The notes under the pieces were generated by a model. The model made no database searches, was not told the origin of the DNA, and saw nothing but the letters and a program-made list of their open reading frames with translations. This document shows, in pieces, positions 52,218 through 61,797 of a stretch of 64,000 nucleotides of DNA (positions are counted from its first letter, which is position 1; every line of letters starts with the position of its first letter). Made by a program: the position numbers and the translations under genes. The stretch is from the NCBI RefSeq assembly GCF_000150955.2, contig NC_011684.1, positions 310,001 to 374,000 of the forward strand. Direction: 5' to 3'. This DNA comes from Phaeodactylum tricornutum CCAP 1055/1 (lineage: Eukaryota; Bacillariophyta; Bacillariophyceae; Surirellales; Neidiaceae).

Positions 52218-54740
52218 TCACGAAGCTTCGTTTGTACATTCTGTTTCTTTCTTGGCTTCCATGGATTGTAATTTGCTCTGAATACCGTCAATCTCAACCT
52301 TGGCGACCAAAGCATTGATGTTGTCACCCCTACACCGCCACATCGAAAGGCACATTTTGCGATGATACTGATCATCATATCCCTCCAATACTACAACGAA
52401 CGATCCGACAGCAATCGGTCGGATAGCGCTGCTGAATTCGTCCGAAAAGATAGCCAAGGAAGTGGGATCCGTCTGCAAGCAGTTCACAAAATCGTCCTTA
52501 CTAGCAATGAATTTGCGAGCCGACATGTGCGGGGCAATAAAGTGTACTCCTTCTTGCGCAACTCGATATTTGCAGTCGCATTCTTTATTGTTCCGGACAA
52601 AAGCTTTGAGACCGGAATTAATCATGGTCACACGGTCCTGAATACCCAGATCAATCAACGCGCGAACTTGAGCCCCAATGTAGTAAATGACCTTGGCGTC
52701 ACCTCCTGCTCGAGTCATGAATTGGTCGCGGCAGAACTCGGGACCCGTCAAGCCGTAATACTCAACAATTGGATCTAAAACGCCACCCTCTACGGGCACG
52801 AAGTCGTCCTTACCCTGGTCCTTATCGCTGATTTTGTTGCCTTTGGCGCGCTCGTCCGGATCCCCTACATCCTCGTCATCGTTATCGCCGTCCTCTTTAT
52901 TGCCGTCATTCAAAACTTCTTGTTTGGTGTTGCTGTTTTCTGTTGGCGAAGTGTCATCTTCGTCATCGTCTTCTACCCGGGCTTTCTTTACGGGAGGCTC
53001 AGCTTCGACCACCACAGTCGAGTCCGACGCACGTTGTACTCGACGGTCCTTGGCACTGATGGTACCTTTTTTGCGTAGCAAGGCAACGAAAAATCCGCCC
53101 GTATCATTGTCGTGGGCGTAACACCGGAGGCACCTATCGAGGTGGTAAGTGTTGGCTTCGTCTATAGTTGGTGGGAAACAAGATTCCTTGACCCGACGCT
53201 GCAGACTCTCAGGAACATCGGTCATGGAGTGGTATTCTTCGAGTCCAGCCTGTTTGGCCATTTCCAGCAATTCGACCTGATTCATGCCGGTCGGTTCGAA
53301 CCGTTGATCAACCATGTCACGATCTGCCTTGACTTCGTCTCTTTCTTCTTCGTTGTCATTGTCGTCCATGTTCTCACGTTTCGGAGACGCCGTGGAATTC
53401 ATATCGGGCTCAATCGGCTCCTCAATGGTAGAATTATTGCTCTTCTCCACGTTGCCTACGCCATTCGCCAACAGAGTTTGATCACTACCATCAACAGACG
53501 AATCCACTGGGGTACTGATGAGGTTTTGAGAAAGTTTGCTCTCCGTTGTTTGCTGCTGTTCGCGTTCCCATTTTTTCTGTGCGTTTCGTTTGTTGCGCTG
53601 GGACTTCATATCCCGTCGGGATTTATTTTCACTCAGGACCTTCCAAGCGGACCATCCTGGTCGGGTGCGAAAGCCTTGTAGCGTGATAGGCACGAGCTCC
53701 AGTTGTCCTTGGCCCCGTCGTAAGAGTTCGGCCACAACGGCTTCGTTTTCCATTGGATTCATACTACAGGTGGAGTAGCACAGATCCCCACCGACGCGGA
53801 GTAGCTGTGAGGCCCCTTTCCAGGCTATCTCCACCTGTAGAGTGTGCAAACCGAGCGCCCCCACCTGCGTCCATGTCTTCCATACGCCAATATTTTTACG
53901 GGACGTGCCGTCGCCGCTGCAGGGGGCGTCGGCTAGAATTTTGTCGAACTGTGTGACGGCGGGGAAGAACTGGGCGTCGCAAGCCGTTATCATGACAACC
54001 GGATTGACGTGCATGATTCGGCGGAGTTGATGAGTCAACATGTAAGCCCGCTGCGGGTTTGCGTCATTGGCGACGAGACAACCCCGCGGACCGTCGAGTT
54101 GTTCGAGAATTTGTGAGGTTTTGGATCCGGGAGCGGCGCACATGTCGAGAACGCTGTCGTTGGGTTGAGTGTTAAGGACGACGGGTGGGATCATGCTGAC
54201 CGTTTCTTGACGCGTAATGTGCCCGCAGTCCGTTTCGGCCTTGAGCCACTCGTGCAGGGCTTGGAGCTCGGGGTGTTTGCGAATCTTGGTGCGATCGAAA
54301 CCGAGTTGGAACGCGTGCGGGAGAAATTGGAGCTTGCGGATTGCCGAAACGCCGTCTTCTAGCGTCGGCGTCTGGGCCAACAAGGTATCCAAATCGGCTT
54401 CCATTTTCTGGCGCAGTTCCGGCGAGACATCCTTGGCGATGCGAAAACTACTGGGCAGGATACTGGCAATCGCGTTCCGCCAGGCCAACCGCTCCCGCGT
54501 AAACTCTGCGACGGTATTGCAAGGCACGAGCTCACCCTGTTCGTTCCATCGGTGATCGTGTACGCCTTGTGCTGCATAGTAGGCTTCCAACTTGAAATTC
54601 CCCGCGTCCACAACCGTTTGCACGTAGGTTTCCCCGTCACGGCGACCCGGACCTCCTCCCCCGCGACCTGGACCTCCACCCCCGCGTCCTCCCGCTGCAC
54701 GACCGCCCTTTTTCTTCCAACGCTTCGACTGTCGACCCAT
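52218..54740 (-). CDS. NSUN2: RNA m5C methyltransferase, NSUN2/Trm4 type
   Basis: 840 residues, one exon, start MGRQSKRWKKKG. It methylates cytosine-5 in tRNA (and other RNA) with SAM. A Gly/Arg-rich RGG stretch occupies residues 12-33. The catalytic fold follows: VLDMCAAPGSKTSQ (SAM site), GCLVANDANPQRAYML, ILADAPCSGDGTSRKN and LCYSTCSMNPMENEAVV. The two cysteines of the last motifs are the family's release and catalytic cysteines. After the core comes a long acidic, low-complexity insert (about 430-640) and a C-terminal domain ending at a stop. The 3' end is 51 bp from that of glycerate kinase, so the transcripts probably overlap. The upstream in-frame ATG-like codons give no better start. 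Confidence 0.94.
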   Translation of the reverse strand: MGRQSKRWKKKGGRAAGGRGGGGPGRGGGGPGRRDGETYVQTVVDAGNFKLEAYYAAQGVHDHRWNEQGELVPCNTVAEFTRERLAWRNAIASILPSSFRIAKDVSPELRQKMEADLDTLLAQTPTLEDGVSAIRKLQFLPHAFQLGFDRTKIRKHPELQALHEWLKAETDCGHITRQETVSMIPPVVLNTQPNDSVLDMCAAPGSKTSQILEQLDGPRGCLVANDANPQRAYMLTHQLRRIMHVNPVVMITACDAQFFPAVTQFDKILADAPCSGDGTSRKNIGVWKTWTQVGALGLHTLQVEIAWKGASQLLRVGGDLCYSTCSMNPMENEAVVAELLRRGQGQLELVPITLQGFRTRPGWSAWKVLSENKSRRDMKSQRNKRNAQKKWEREQQQTTESKLSQNLISTPVDSSVDGSDQTLLANGVGNVEKSNNSTIEEPIEPDMNSTASPKRENMDDNDNEEERDEVKADRDMVDQRFEPTGMNQVELLEMAKQAGLEEYHSMTDVPESLQRRVKESCFPPTIDEANTYHLDRCLRCYAHDNDTGGFFVALLRKKGTISAKDRRVQRASDSTVVVEAEPPVKKARVEDDDEDDTSPTENSNTKQEVLNDGNKEDGDNDDEDVGDPDERAKGNKISDKDQGKDDFVPVEGGVLDPIVEYYGLTGPEFCRDQFMTRAGGDAKVIYYIGAQVRALIDLGIQDRVTMINSGLKAFVRNNKECDCKYRVAQEGVHFIAPHMSARKFIASKDDFVNCLQTDPTSLAIFSDEFSSAIRPIAVGSFVVVLEGYDDQYHRKMCLSMWRCRGDNINALVAKVEIDGIQSKLQSMEAKKETECTNEAS

Positions 54741-55159
54741 CCTTGTAGCACCGCTGTATTTGTGTGCGTGTAGTGTATGCGCGTTTTGTAAAGTGTCAAC
54801 GTTGATACTCCCAATGGAACAAATTCGAGCGACGGAGATCCGAGTCGATTGACTTATATGACTGCGCACGATATGGTCTGACTTTTGATTGATGAAATGG
54901 AATTGCCCTCGTCCTTCATTGTTTCGCTTGGCGAGGAACACTGTGGGGAATCTATTTGGGCCGAGAACCTGATTGGGCAATAGACGAAATTGTCGCAATA
55001 GGCGCACTGTTTACTGCTTTCTATATGTCTGGACGTCACTGTTACGAGCGACCTTTTGAGAAAGAAAGGATGGTTCCGGTATGCATCCTACCATGACCAA
55101 AGAAAATATGCAAGAGCCAACAGCGGTTACAAGTTGTACGACACCTGAAACTCCCTGGA
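54741..55159. promoter_or_regulatory. Divergent promoter between NSUN2 and methyltransferase-zinc-finger genes
   Basis: 419 bp serving two RNA- or methyl-related genes. Contains TCACTGTTACG at 55036-55046, an ACTGT-type word. No TATA box. Confidence 0.35.
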
Positions 55160-56287
55160 ATGCAGGATCTCTTGGAAGAAGCAGAAGGAACATTCGCGAC
55201 AGAGTCAACAGTTAAGGAGCTTCGTTGTCCGTTCGTGTTGGAGTTGTGGGACGAAGCTCGTGCCGTTCGGTGGGATTATGCCGATGGCGAACGCGTGTAC
55301 TATCGACCGAAGCAACGTTCAGGGGTAGTGCGGAAGCGTCGTCGGCCCGTTGAGGATTTCAACGTAGACCATTCTTTGTACAAGCCGGACAGCTGGAGTA
55401 TCCTCGTCGACGGCCGCGTCAAGCCCAAGTCCCTGACCGACTGTTCCAAATTGCTACCGCTGACCGCGTCGTTCGGATCGCTGCTGGTGCGGGTCGTTCC
55501 CGATACGGCATCGTTTCGTCACTGGGCCGTGGCTTGGTCGGGACCGACTGATCGCGTCCTGGAGATTGGTTGTTCCACCGGTCAGACGAGTCGCGCCTTC
55601 TGGAAAGCCAGGGTCTCGTCGTGGGTTGGTATGGACACCTCGTCCGACATGGTGCAGCGAACCCGCATCGCGCTTCAACAACAAGACACCGCCACTGGTT
55701 CCGCACGGGCCAACTACCGCGTTTGTCATTGCGACGCCTTGTTGCATCCGAATCAAGCCGAACTGGAAGCGAGGCAGTTTGGTCCACCAACTCTTGTATT
55801 CGTGGATATTGGCGGCAACCGGAATTTGTCCGGCGTGGTCCTAATGTTGGACTGGGTCTTAACGCGGTCCGTTGGGGTTGAGAAGCGCAGTAGTGGTGAG
55901 AGACAGCCAACACGTCTTGTGCTCGTGAAGAGTCAAGCACTGGCACGGGCCTTGTCTTTGTTTCATACTGACAACAATCGTACGCTTCCAGAAAGCCCGA
56001 ATGAGAATCTGGCGTCCCAAGAGTTTTGTCGCCGTTGGTTTGAGGACCAACTGCGACAGGCACAAACCGCTACTCTGCCTCGGCACCCTCTGCAAGCGTC
56101 GTTGGTGTACAGCCCCATTTCTGCTACGCAACCCATCTGTCGATATCACAATTACAGTACCTGCCAAAAGGTCGAGACCTGTCCGTTGGATCATCGACAT
56201 TGTCACTTGTGTCAACGGCCCGGTCATATTGCGCTCCGCTGTCCTGTCCTTCGGGCAGACATTGTCAAGCCTTTCCTACAAAAATGA
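55160..56287 (+). CDS. Methyltransferase-like domain fused to CCCH and CCHC zinc fingers
   Basis: 375 residues, one exon. An N-terminal region (1-110) with basic VVRKRRRPVEDF leads into a class I SAM fold: VLEIGCSTGQTSRAF (133-147), SSWVGMDTSSDMVQ with the acidic ribose ligand, and LVFVDIGGNRNLSGVV. The C-terminus carries two fingers back to back. A CCCH finger has Cys327, Cys335, Cys341 and His345 (spacing 7-5-3). A CCHC knuckle has Cys348, Cys351, His356 and Cys361 (2-4-4). Both usually bind RNA. The combination suggests an RNA methyltransferase or an RNA-bound regulator. I do not know a named family with this order. ATG 55160 is the first in frame. Confidence 0.8.
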   Translation: MQDLLEEAEGTFATESTVKELRCPFVLELWDEARAVRWDYADGERVYYRPKQRSGVVRKRRRPVEDFNVDHSLYKPDSWSILVDGRVKPKSLTDCSKLLPLTASFGSLLVRVVPDTASFRHWAVAWSGPTDRVLEIGCSTGQTSRAFWKARVSSWVGMDTSSDMVQRTRIALQQQDTATGSARANYRVCHCDALLHPNQAELEARQFGPPTLVFVDIGGNRNLSGVVLMLDWVLTRSVGVEKRSSGERQPTRLVLVKSQALARALSLFHTDNNRTLPESPNENLASQEFCRRWFEDQLRQAQTATLPRHPLQASLVYSPISATQPICRYHNYSTCQKVETCPLDHRHCHLCQRPGHIALRCPVLRADIVKPFLQK

Positions 56288-56572
56288 CACGCGGCGCATG
56301 CCAAGTGCGGATAAGCGAGAAGGTCACGTGTCCCTCTTACCGAAACGACGGCACCGGCGTACTACGTGAGGCGACGACATTGCAAGTTCTACGCGTCGGA
56401 CATTAGGTCAGTGTGAGGAAAGGAAGTGTTACGTATCAGAAACAATATCAAGCGAGGAAGTAAATGCAATAGTAAGGATTGTATTGGTTCACGCGTCGCA
56501 GACTCCTTCCCTTTTGGTATAGAGAAAGATTTTCATTGCCGTCGAACTGTTTTTGGTACCCAAGTACGCCAA

Positions 56573-59500
56573 TCACCTCTTGCGATACGAAGAGTATTTT
56601 TTCATCATTTCCGCCACTGTTTCCTGGCCTTTTTGCTCCCATTCTTGACGATTGCTGAGTGCGTAGATGAGGTATTCGTCACTCGACATACCGAAGACGC
56701 CAATATCGCGCAACTTGTTGGCCAGCGGAATGATGTAACTGTCGAAAAAACGAAGTTCCCCCTCGTACCAAAACGTTGACGGATCAGATGCCATACGCCC
56801 TTCCGTATACGCCAAGTACGTTTCGTGGAACAGGTGCTCGTTCCATTTGCGATATACATGCCAGTGCTGCATTGTGTGCGACACATCGGACGCCTGGATA
56901 ATATGCTCTATTAATATGGTGGCTTTGAGATCGTTTCCAAAAGTTGTGTCTGGATGGCTTTCGTAAAATGCCATTCTCCACCGCTTCGTACGCAGCTCGT
57001 TGAGTTCCCTGTCAAAAATGTCTGTGGCTAGCACCGTGTTGACGATCACCTGACGGAATCGCATCATCTCATCTCGGTTGTGGAAGAGGCAGGTACGGAG
57101 CTCCTTGAATTGTGACGACATCAGGAGCCCCCAAGAAATGTCCAACGAGTTTTGTTCAGCGACACTCTTGCCCCGGTAGACCTCTGCCATTTCACGTTCC
57201 TCCTTTATGAGCTGGACGTTGGAGACACCACGATGGTCTACGTCGTGGATTAAAGCCGAAAACACTATGCCAAACAGTGTCAGCGGGTCTGAGTAGATCC
57301 CATGTGTAAACTCGTGGAGGCGTAACGCCAGGCCGCCTGAACCTCCATTTATTTCGTCGGGTCTCCAATAGGGTGAAATGATCTTCTTGAGGAGTTTGTT
57401 TACCGACATTGCGACATGACAGGCATGCTCAAAATTGTGAAAGGCGTTCTCTCTGTACGTGGATGCGATAATAGAGACGTACTCGCGAAGCTGTTGAACA
57501 AAGTTAGCGTCAAGGTGAACAACAGATTCGTCAGCGTTTTTCGAACCCGCTTCATGATCGAATTGTGGAAGGGATACAGCTCCTGTGGCTTCGTCCAGGC
57601 ATGTTTTACCTTCGGGCGTTTCGTAGAAGAGGTCGAAACACCGGTCTGGCTTGGTTTGAAGAACACCACGCCTTGAAATCTGCAAGGAAGCAGAGAATGT
57701 TAGGTGAGAAGTGGACATGATTTACTGTTTGTCTTAGCCTACGGCAAATCCGCACGTACAATCTTTCTTGCATACTCAGCGAGGAGCTCGACGATCCAAT
57801 CGATAAGGCGGTCTTGCTTGGCAACCAATGCGTAGCTCTTTCTAAGGGGTTTGTCACCTATCTCATACTGGAATTGTGGATTCGAAGCATCTTCTGTTTC
57901 GCTTGAGCAATTGCTTGATCCCTCCTTGACACGAGGTTGAAGCCAAAAAGTTGTTAAAGTGCCTTTGCCCTTGGCCTCGACAGAATCCGGGCGCTGTTTG
58001 ATCCAATGCGCTTTCCCGCTAGCTATAATGAGATCTGCAGTGGACTGTGAAATCTGAATTTTACCTCGCACGCCGGTGCTGTTGAAGTGTGATCAATTTG
58101 ATTTAGAGTCTGCTTTGACAATTTGATTATTTGTATACACAATGTCCGTACCTCTCCATTCGGGCAGCAGTGTTGACAGTATCACCAAAGAGCTGGAAAC
58201 GAGCTCGGTCCCCTCGAAGAACACCTGCTGTGACCGCACCGCTGTGAAGACCCACGCGCCTAAAAATATACAGAAAGACTGAACATGTGAAAGTTGACAA
58301 ACTCTTTGAAAGCAACGTGAAGTAATGCAGACATACATGGAAAGTTCTCCGGTATCAGGCCCCAATGAGACTTCCAGATCCTTCGTAACCTGATGCATTT
58401 TGATAAGGCATTCCCAAGCAAACCTTGCCATGACCACCGCATGCTTCTCCTGCACTTCAGGAAGCCCAGCGACAGCCACATCTAAGTTCACGGAAGCTTT
58501 CTGTTAGTGAATCGACCATGACAAAGGGAAGAGGGAGGTATTACTTACACGAATCACCGATCGTTTCAACCTTGAAAACCTTGCGACGGTTTGCGATAGC
58601 ATCAAATGCCTGGTACACTGCTTGAAGGAGTACAAAGACTTGAGCAGGGTCACGTGAAGACGACCATGCGGTAAAGCCAGCGATATCCGCAAAAAGGACA
58701 GTGCAGTTTGGGAAGAGATCGGCAATAGGATCGTGCTGATCGTAGTTGTTGCGCTCGGCTCCATTGAAAAAAGAGTTCATCTGGCTGTTCGCACCAGTCG
58801 ATACCTGAGTCCTAGCTTTTTCATTGGCTTCTAAAAGACGATCTTGGACTGATTTCGGAAACATTGAAGAGACAATTGCACTTGTTTGAACTGCTTTTCG
58901 TAATACAATTTTCTGCCGTCGTTCAACAAAGCGGTCGTACATGATGAACATGAAGACAGTAAAGACGAAAATCAGGGCAACGGCAAGAGTGACGACTAGT
59001 GGAGTCAGGGTGATAAAGTTGCTTCTGAACTTTGCCGTTGGGTAAACGCTTATGCTAAACGGGCATTCACCTTCATACAACGGCAGACCATTCAGCGTTC
59101 CGTCAACAGTATTCTCCACAGATAAAAGGCTCGCGTTTTTCGACGTATTTTCAAAGGCTACTTCATGGTGGTCCTGTGAAATGTACAAGAAAACGTATAG
59201 AACACCGATGAGGCTCTAGATCTCCTTTTCGTCCCTCTCATTGTTGTCTACTTACACCATTGCCGATAGAATTGACATTTCTCCCTTCGATTTCATATGT
59301 AAAGGACCCGTAACACGGATTTTCCAACACGACGTGAATGCCTTCAATATTTGTAGGAAGCAAGTTTTTGAAAAGAGAGGCCCAGTGCATTGTTGCTACG
59401 ATTACAGCAACTGGTTCATCTTTTTTTTTTTCAAAGACCTGAAAACGGGTACAAACAAGGTGCTCAGAGGGTCACCCTTGTAATTTACGTACTCCCCCTC

Positions 59501-60388
59501 CGTGATGCTTAAGAGCTTGGAATAGAAGAGCGTATAGAAGGATGATTCAGTGTCATTGCTTGCAGCCGGAGCGCTTTCAAGCCTTCCAAAGACCGCGGAT
59601 CTGGTCTCAAGACAGGTACGAGCACTTTCCGCCTTTTCTTGATCATTCAGAATGTCAACATTTAGCAGGCTTTCTTCTAGAATCGGAGATGTTTGCCAGT
59701 ATGGAAGAAAAGGACCTTCTCCCAAACTGTTTTCGTAGGATACATTTTCATTCAATGATGAAATTAAAGGAGCTCCAGCGATAATGGTAGACGCGTTGCC
59801 TGATGGAGCAAATTGGCTTAACCCCATTTGCTCTTGGTAGAGAAAGCCTTCGTCAATCCAATTGGATGCATTGCTTGACACAAAGCTCTCCCACTCGCTT
59901 CGATCAGTCTGACTGATCAATGGTGCGATAGCGACAAAGAGAGCCTGGGCCTGGTTTCGAATCGAGGTTGAACGCTCCTGAAAAGAAGACAAGGCTACAA
60001 ACGGCCAATGTTGATGATGATCGACGCCATGCGCGCTTGCCGCTATAGCCAAAGAACTCACAGCGCCAATTCTCTGTTGAGGGATTCCTTCGAAGGCATC
60101 AACAATTCGTTCAGCGATACCTTCAAATTGGTTTTCAAACTCTTGGTGTTCTGAGGTAGAGATCATGAGAAAAATAGAAGCAGAGACTGCCATGGCGGCT
60201 GCAAACAAAACCAGAATTACTGTGACACGGAGACGGAAAACGTCCTCAGATTCCTGCTTGGATAAGATTTGTCTCGCTTCATCATCCGACCGTCCGCCAT
60301 TACTGGAAGATTTTTTGCTTTCGCTTTCGGAACTTGCCTGGGACAGCTCGTCGAAGCTCACCACAGTTTCCTGACCGTGTGAAGACAT
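56573..60388 (-). CDS. Transmembrane class III nucleotide cyclase fused to a 3',5'-cyclic nucleotide phosphodiesterase
   Basis: Six exons: 60388-59256, 59173-58549, 58481-58337, 58259-58152, 58078-57760 and 57679-56573, introns 67-82 nt. Phases agree throughout if one base is added to the A11 run at 59421-59431 (see findings), giving about 1145 residues. Order: Ser-rich cytosolic start, helix 1 (about 52-76), a 290-residue extracellular sensor, helix 2 ([21 protein letters not shown]), cyclase, then phosphodiesterase. The cyclase has [14 protein letters not shown] and VETIGDSYVAVAGLP (two metal Asp), [13 protein letters not shown] and [14 protein letters not shown] (Asn and Arg of the transition state). 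The phosphodiesterase has [17 protein letters not shown] and [14 protein letters not shown] (His/Asp metal site). One chain can thus make and destroy cGMP or cAMP. Confidence 0.9.
59421..59431 (+). repeat. T11 homopolymer (A11 in the cyclase gene) that breaks the frame
   Basis: Eleven T on the plus strand. Reading through leaves the frame and meets a stop five codons later; twelve would keep VFRSLKKKK joined to [13 protein letters not shown]. Probably a length error or a population variant. Confidence 0.8.
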
Positions 60389-60751
60389 GAACTTATCCGC
60401 GATGGGCTCAGGTATTACGTGCCAAAGGACTGCTAAAAGATATATTCATGGAATAATCATCAGTCATTGAATGGAAGTGCATTCGGCGCAAAGGCGAAAG
60501 CATGAACTTACATTAGCTTACGTTCGCCAAGAAATTCTGTTGTAAAACACAACTTTTTCTTGGGTCTTTCGAGTACGACAACCAAATCGAGTCGATGAAG
60601 ACGGGAAAGATGCCAATGGATGAACGGCCCTGTATAGAATTGATTTTCAGTCAAAAGCTTATCTTATATCGCGGAAGGAGTGGAAAAGTGAAAGTTATTT
60701 GCGTTGTCGAAGAAGGAAGAAATGAACGGGAAGTTGTTTGTGTTGGATTTC

Positions 60752-60760
60752 TTACAGTTA
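60752..60760 (+). promoter_or_regulatory. TTACAGTTA word (Myb-core-like)
   Basis: Exact copy, 364 bp upstream of the cyclase-phosphodiesterase ATG. Confidence 0.35.
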
Positions 60761-61524
60761 GTTGTTGACCACGTGGGTCTTGCTCAAAAAGTCATTGCAA
60801 ATCGTCAGGTCTTCTTGAACTAAGCGTGTCCTCATATATATCGACAAATTCGGGCATTAATGATATTAACTTGACATTCAAAGTCATTGCTTTGACATAC
60901 ATTGTTCTATGACCAAAGTGCTTGGACAAGGAACTTAAATATATTTCCGATGCCAAATTTAAAGGCAAGAAGAGGAGCAAGTTGCCAAACGAATCCTGAC
61001 GTATGCCGTCTCGAGATCGTGTCACCTTATTCTTCGTGGCAACACCTGCAAACGCTTCAATGGGGTTTATTTCATGCGGAAATCAATCCAGCAAGAAAAT
61101 CCTTGGCTTCGCTTCACTCTGCTTTATTGCCCGCCCCCTTTCTCTCTTAAAGCCTACGTTTGCTGTTCCTCAACATTTTACTGCAAAGCATTGGAGGTTC
61201 TTGCTTTTGGCTACATCGTATCCCAATACAGGTTTTGAGAAGGGCCCAAAACCACAAACTTTGTCACTATTGCTGACACAAGTATCTTTGTGTAGACGAT
61301 GAGATGCCGTCATGGCAAGTAAAGATTCAAAATTTTGAAGTTAGCAGTGATGCGCTGTTGTGACGAAAAGCATCGATTGTAGCATCACTCTTTGAGTTTG
61401 GTCAACAAAGTTCTCATGAAAATTCACCTGCATTTAGTTTCTGGAATGTACCACCATGGGGAACTTTTCCCAAACACTGCGTGCTTACTAATGCCTAAAT
61501 TCTTCAGGTCTACTAGAGTTAACT

Positions 61525-61533
61525 TACAGTTAA
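61525..61533 (+). promoter_or_regulatory. TTACAGTTA word in a TTAACTTACAGTTAAG inverted context
   Basis: Exact copy, 265 bp upstream of the kinesin ATG. The flanks TTAACTT and AGTTAAG form an imperfect palindrome (61520-61535). Confidence 0.4.
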
Positions 61534-61797
61534 GTAAGGATGAGACAGCAGAAGCAAAGACAACAGAGTACACGCGCCTTTCTTTTGCCTTTGAGATAAA
61601 GCCATTTGGTTTTCTTGTTTAACGTCATTTAACTATCTGCTTAAATAACGTTGTTTTCCGAGTGTCATAGAGACTTGCACCTACCGCGCCCAAATTGTGG
61701 AATACTAGGAATCGCCGTGATAGCAGCGACATAGCAATACACAACGGATTTTCCGCAACAGATTCGACTGGATGCCCTCGCAAACAAAGAACCGACC

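Larger units (their letters stand above)
60389..61797. promoter_or_regulatory. Divergent spacer, 1.4 kb, with two TTACAGTTA words
   Basis: Between the cyclase-phosphodiesterase and kinesin start codons. It holds exact TTACAGTTA copies at 60752 and 61525. Short frames at 60792-61025 and 61003-61302 lack features; no gene called. Confidence 0.45.

Noticed and set aside
53295-53315. GGTTCGAACC, tRNA T-arm-like
   Set aside because: It lies in NSUN2 coding sequence and no cloverleaf can be folded around it.
59433-59482. 50-nt intron as explanation of the frame break in the cyclase gene
   Set aside because: It keeps frame but removes [12 protein letters not shown], a stretch expected in the sensor; a one-base length change in the A11 run is simpler. 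Kept as an alternative in the findings.
60792-61025. 77-codon minus-strand frame upstream of the cyclase gene
   Set aside because: No ATG at its start and no motif.
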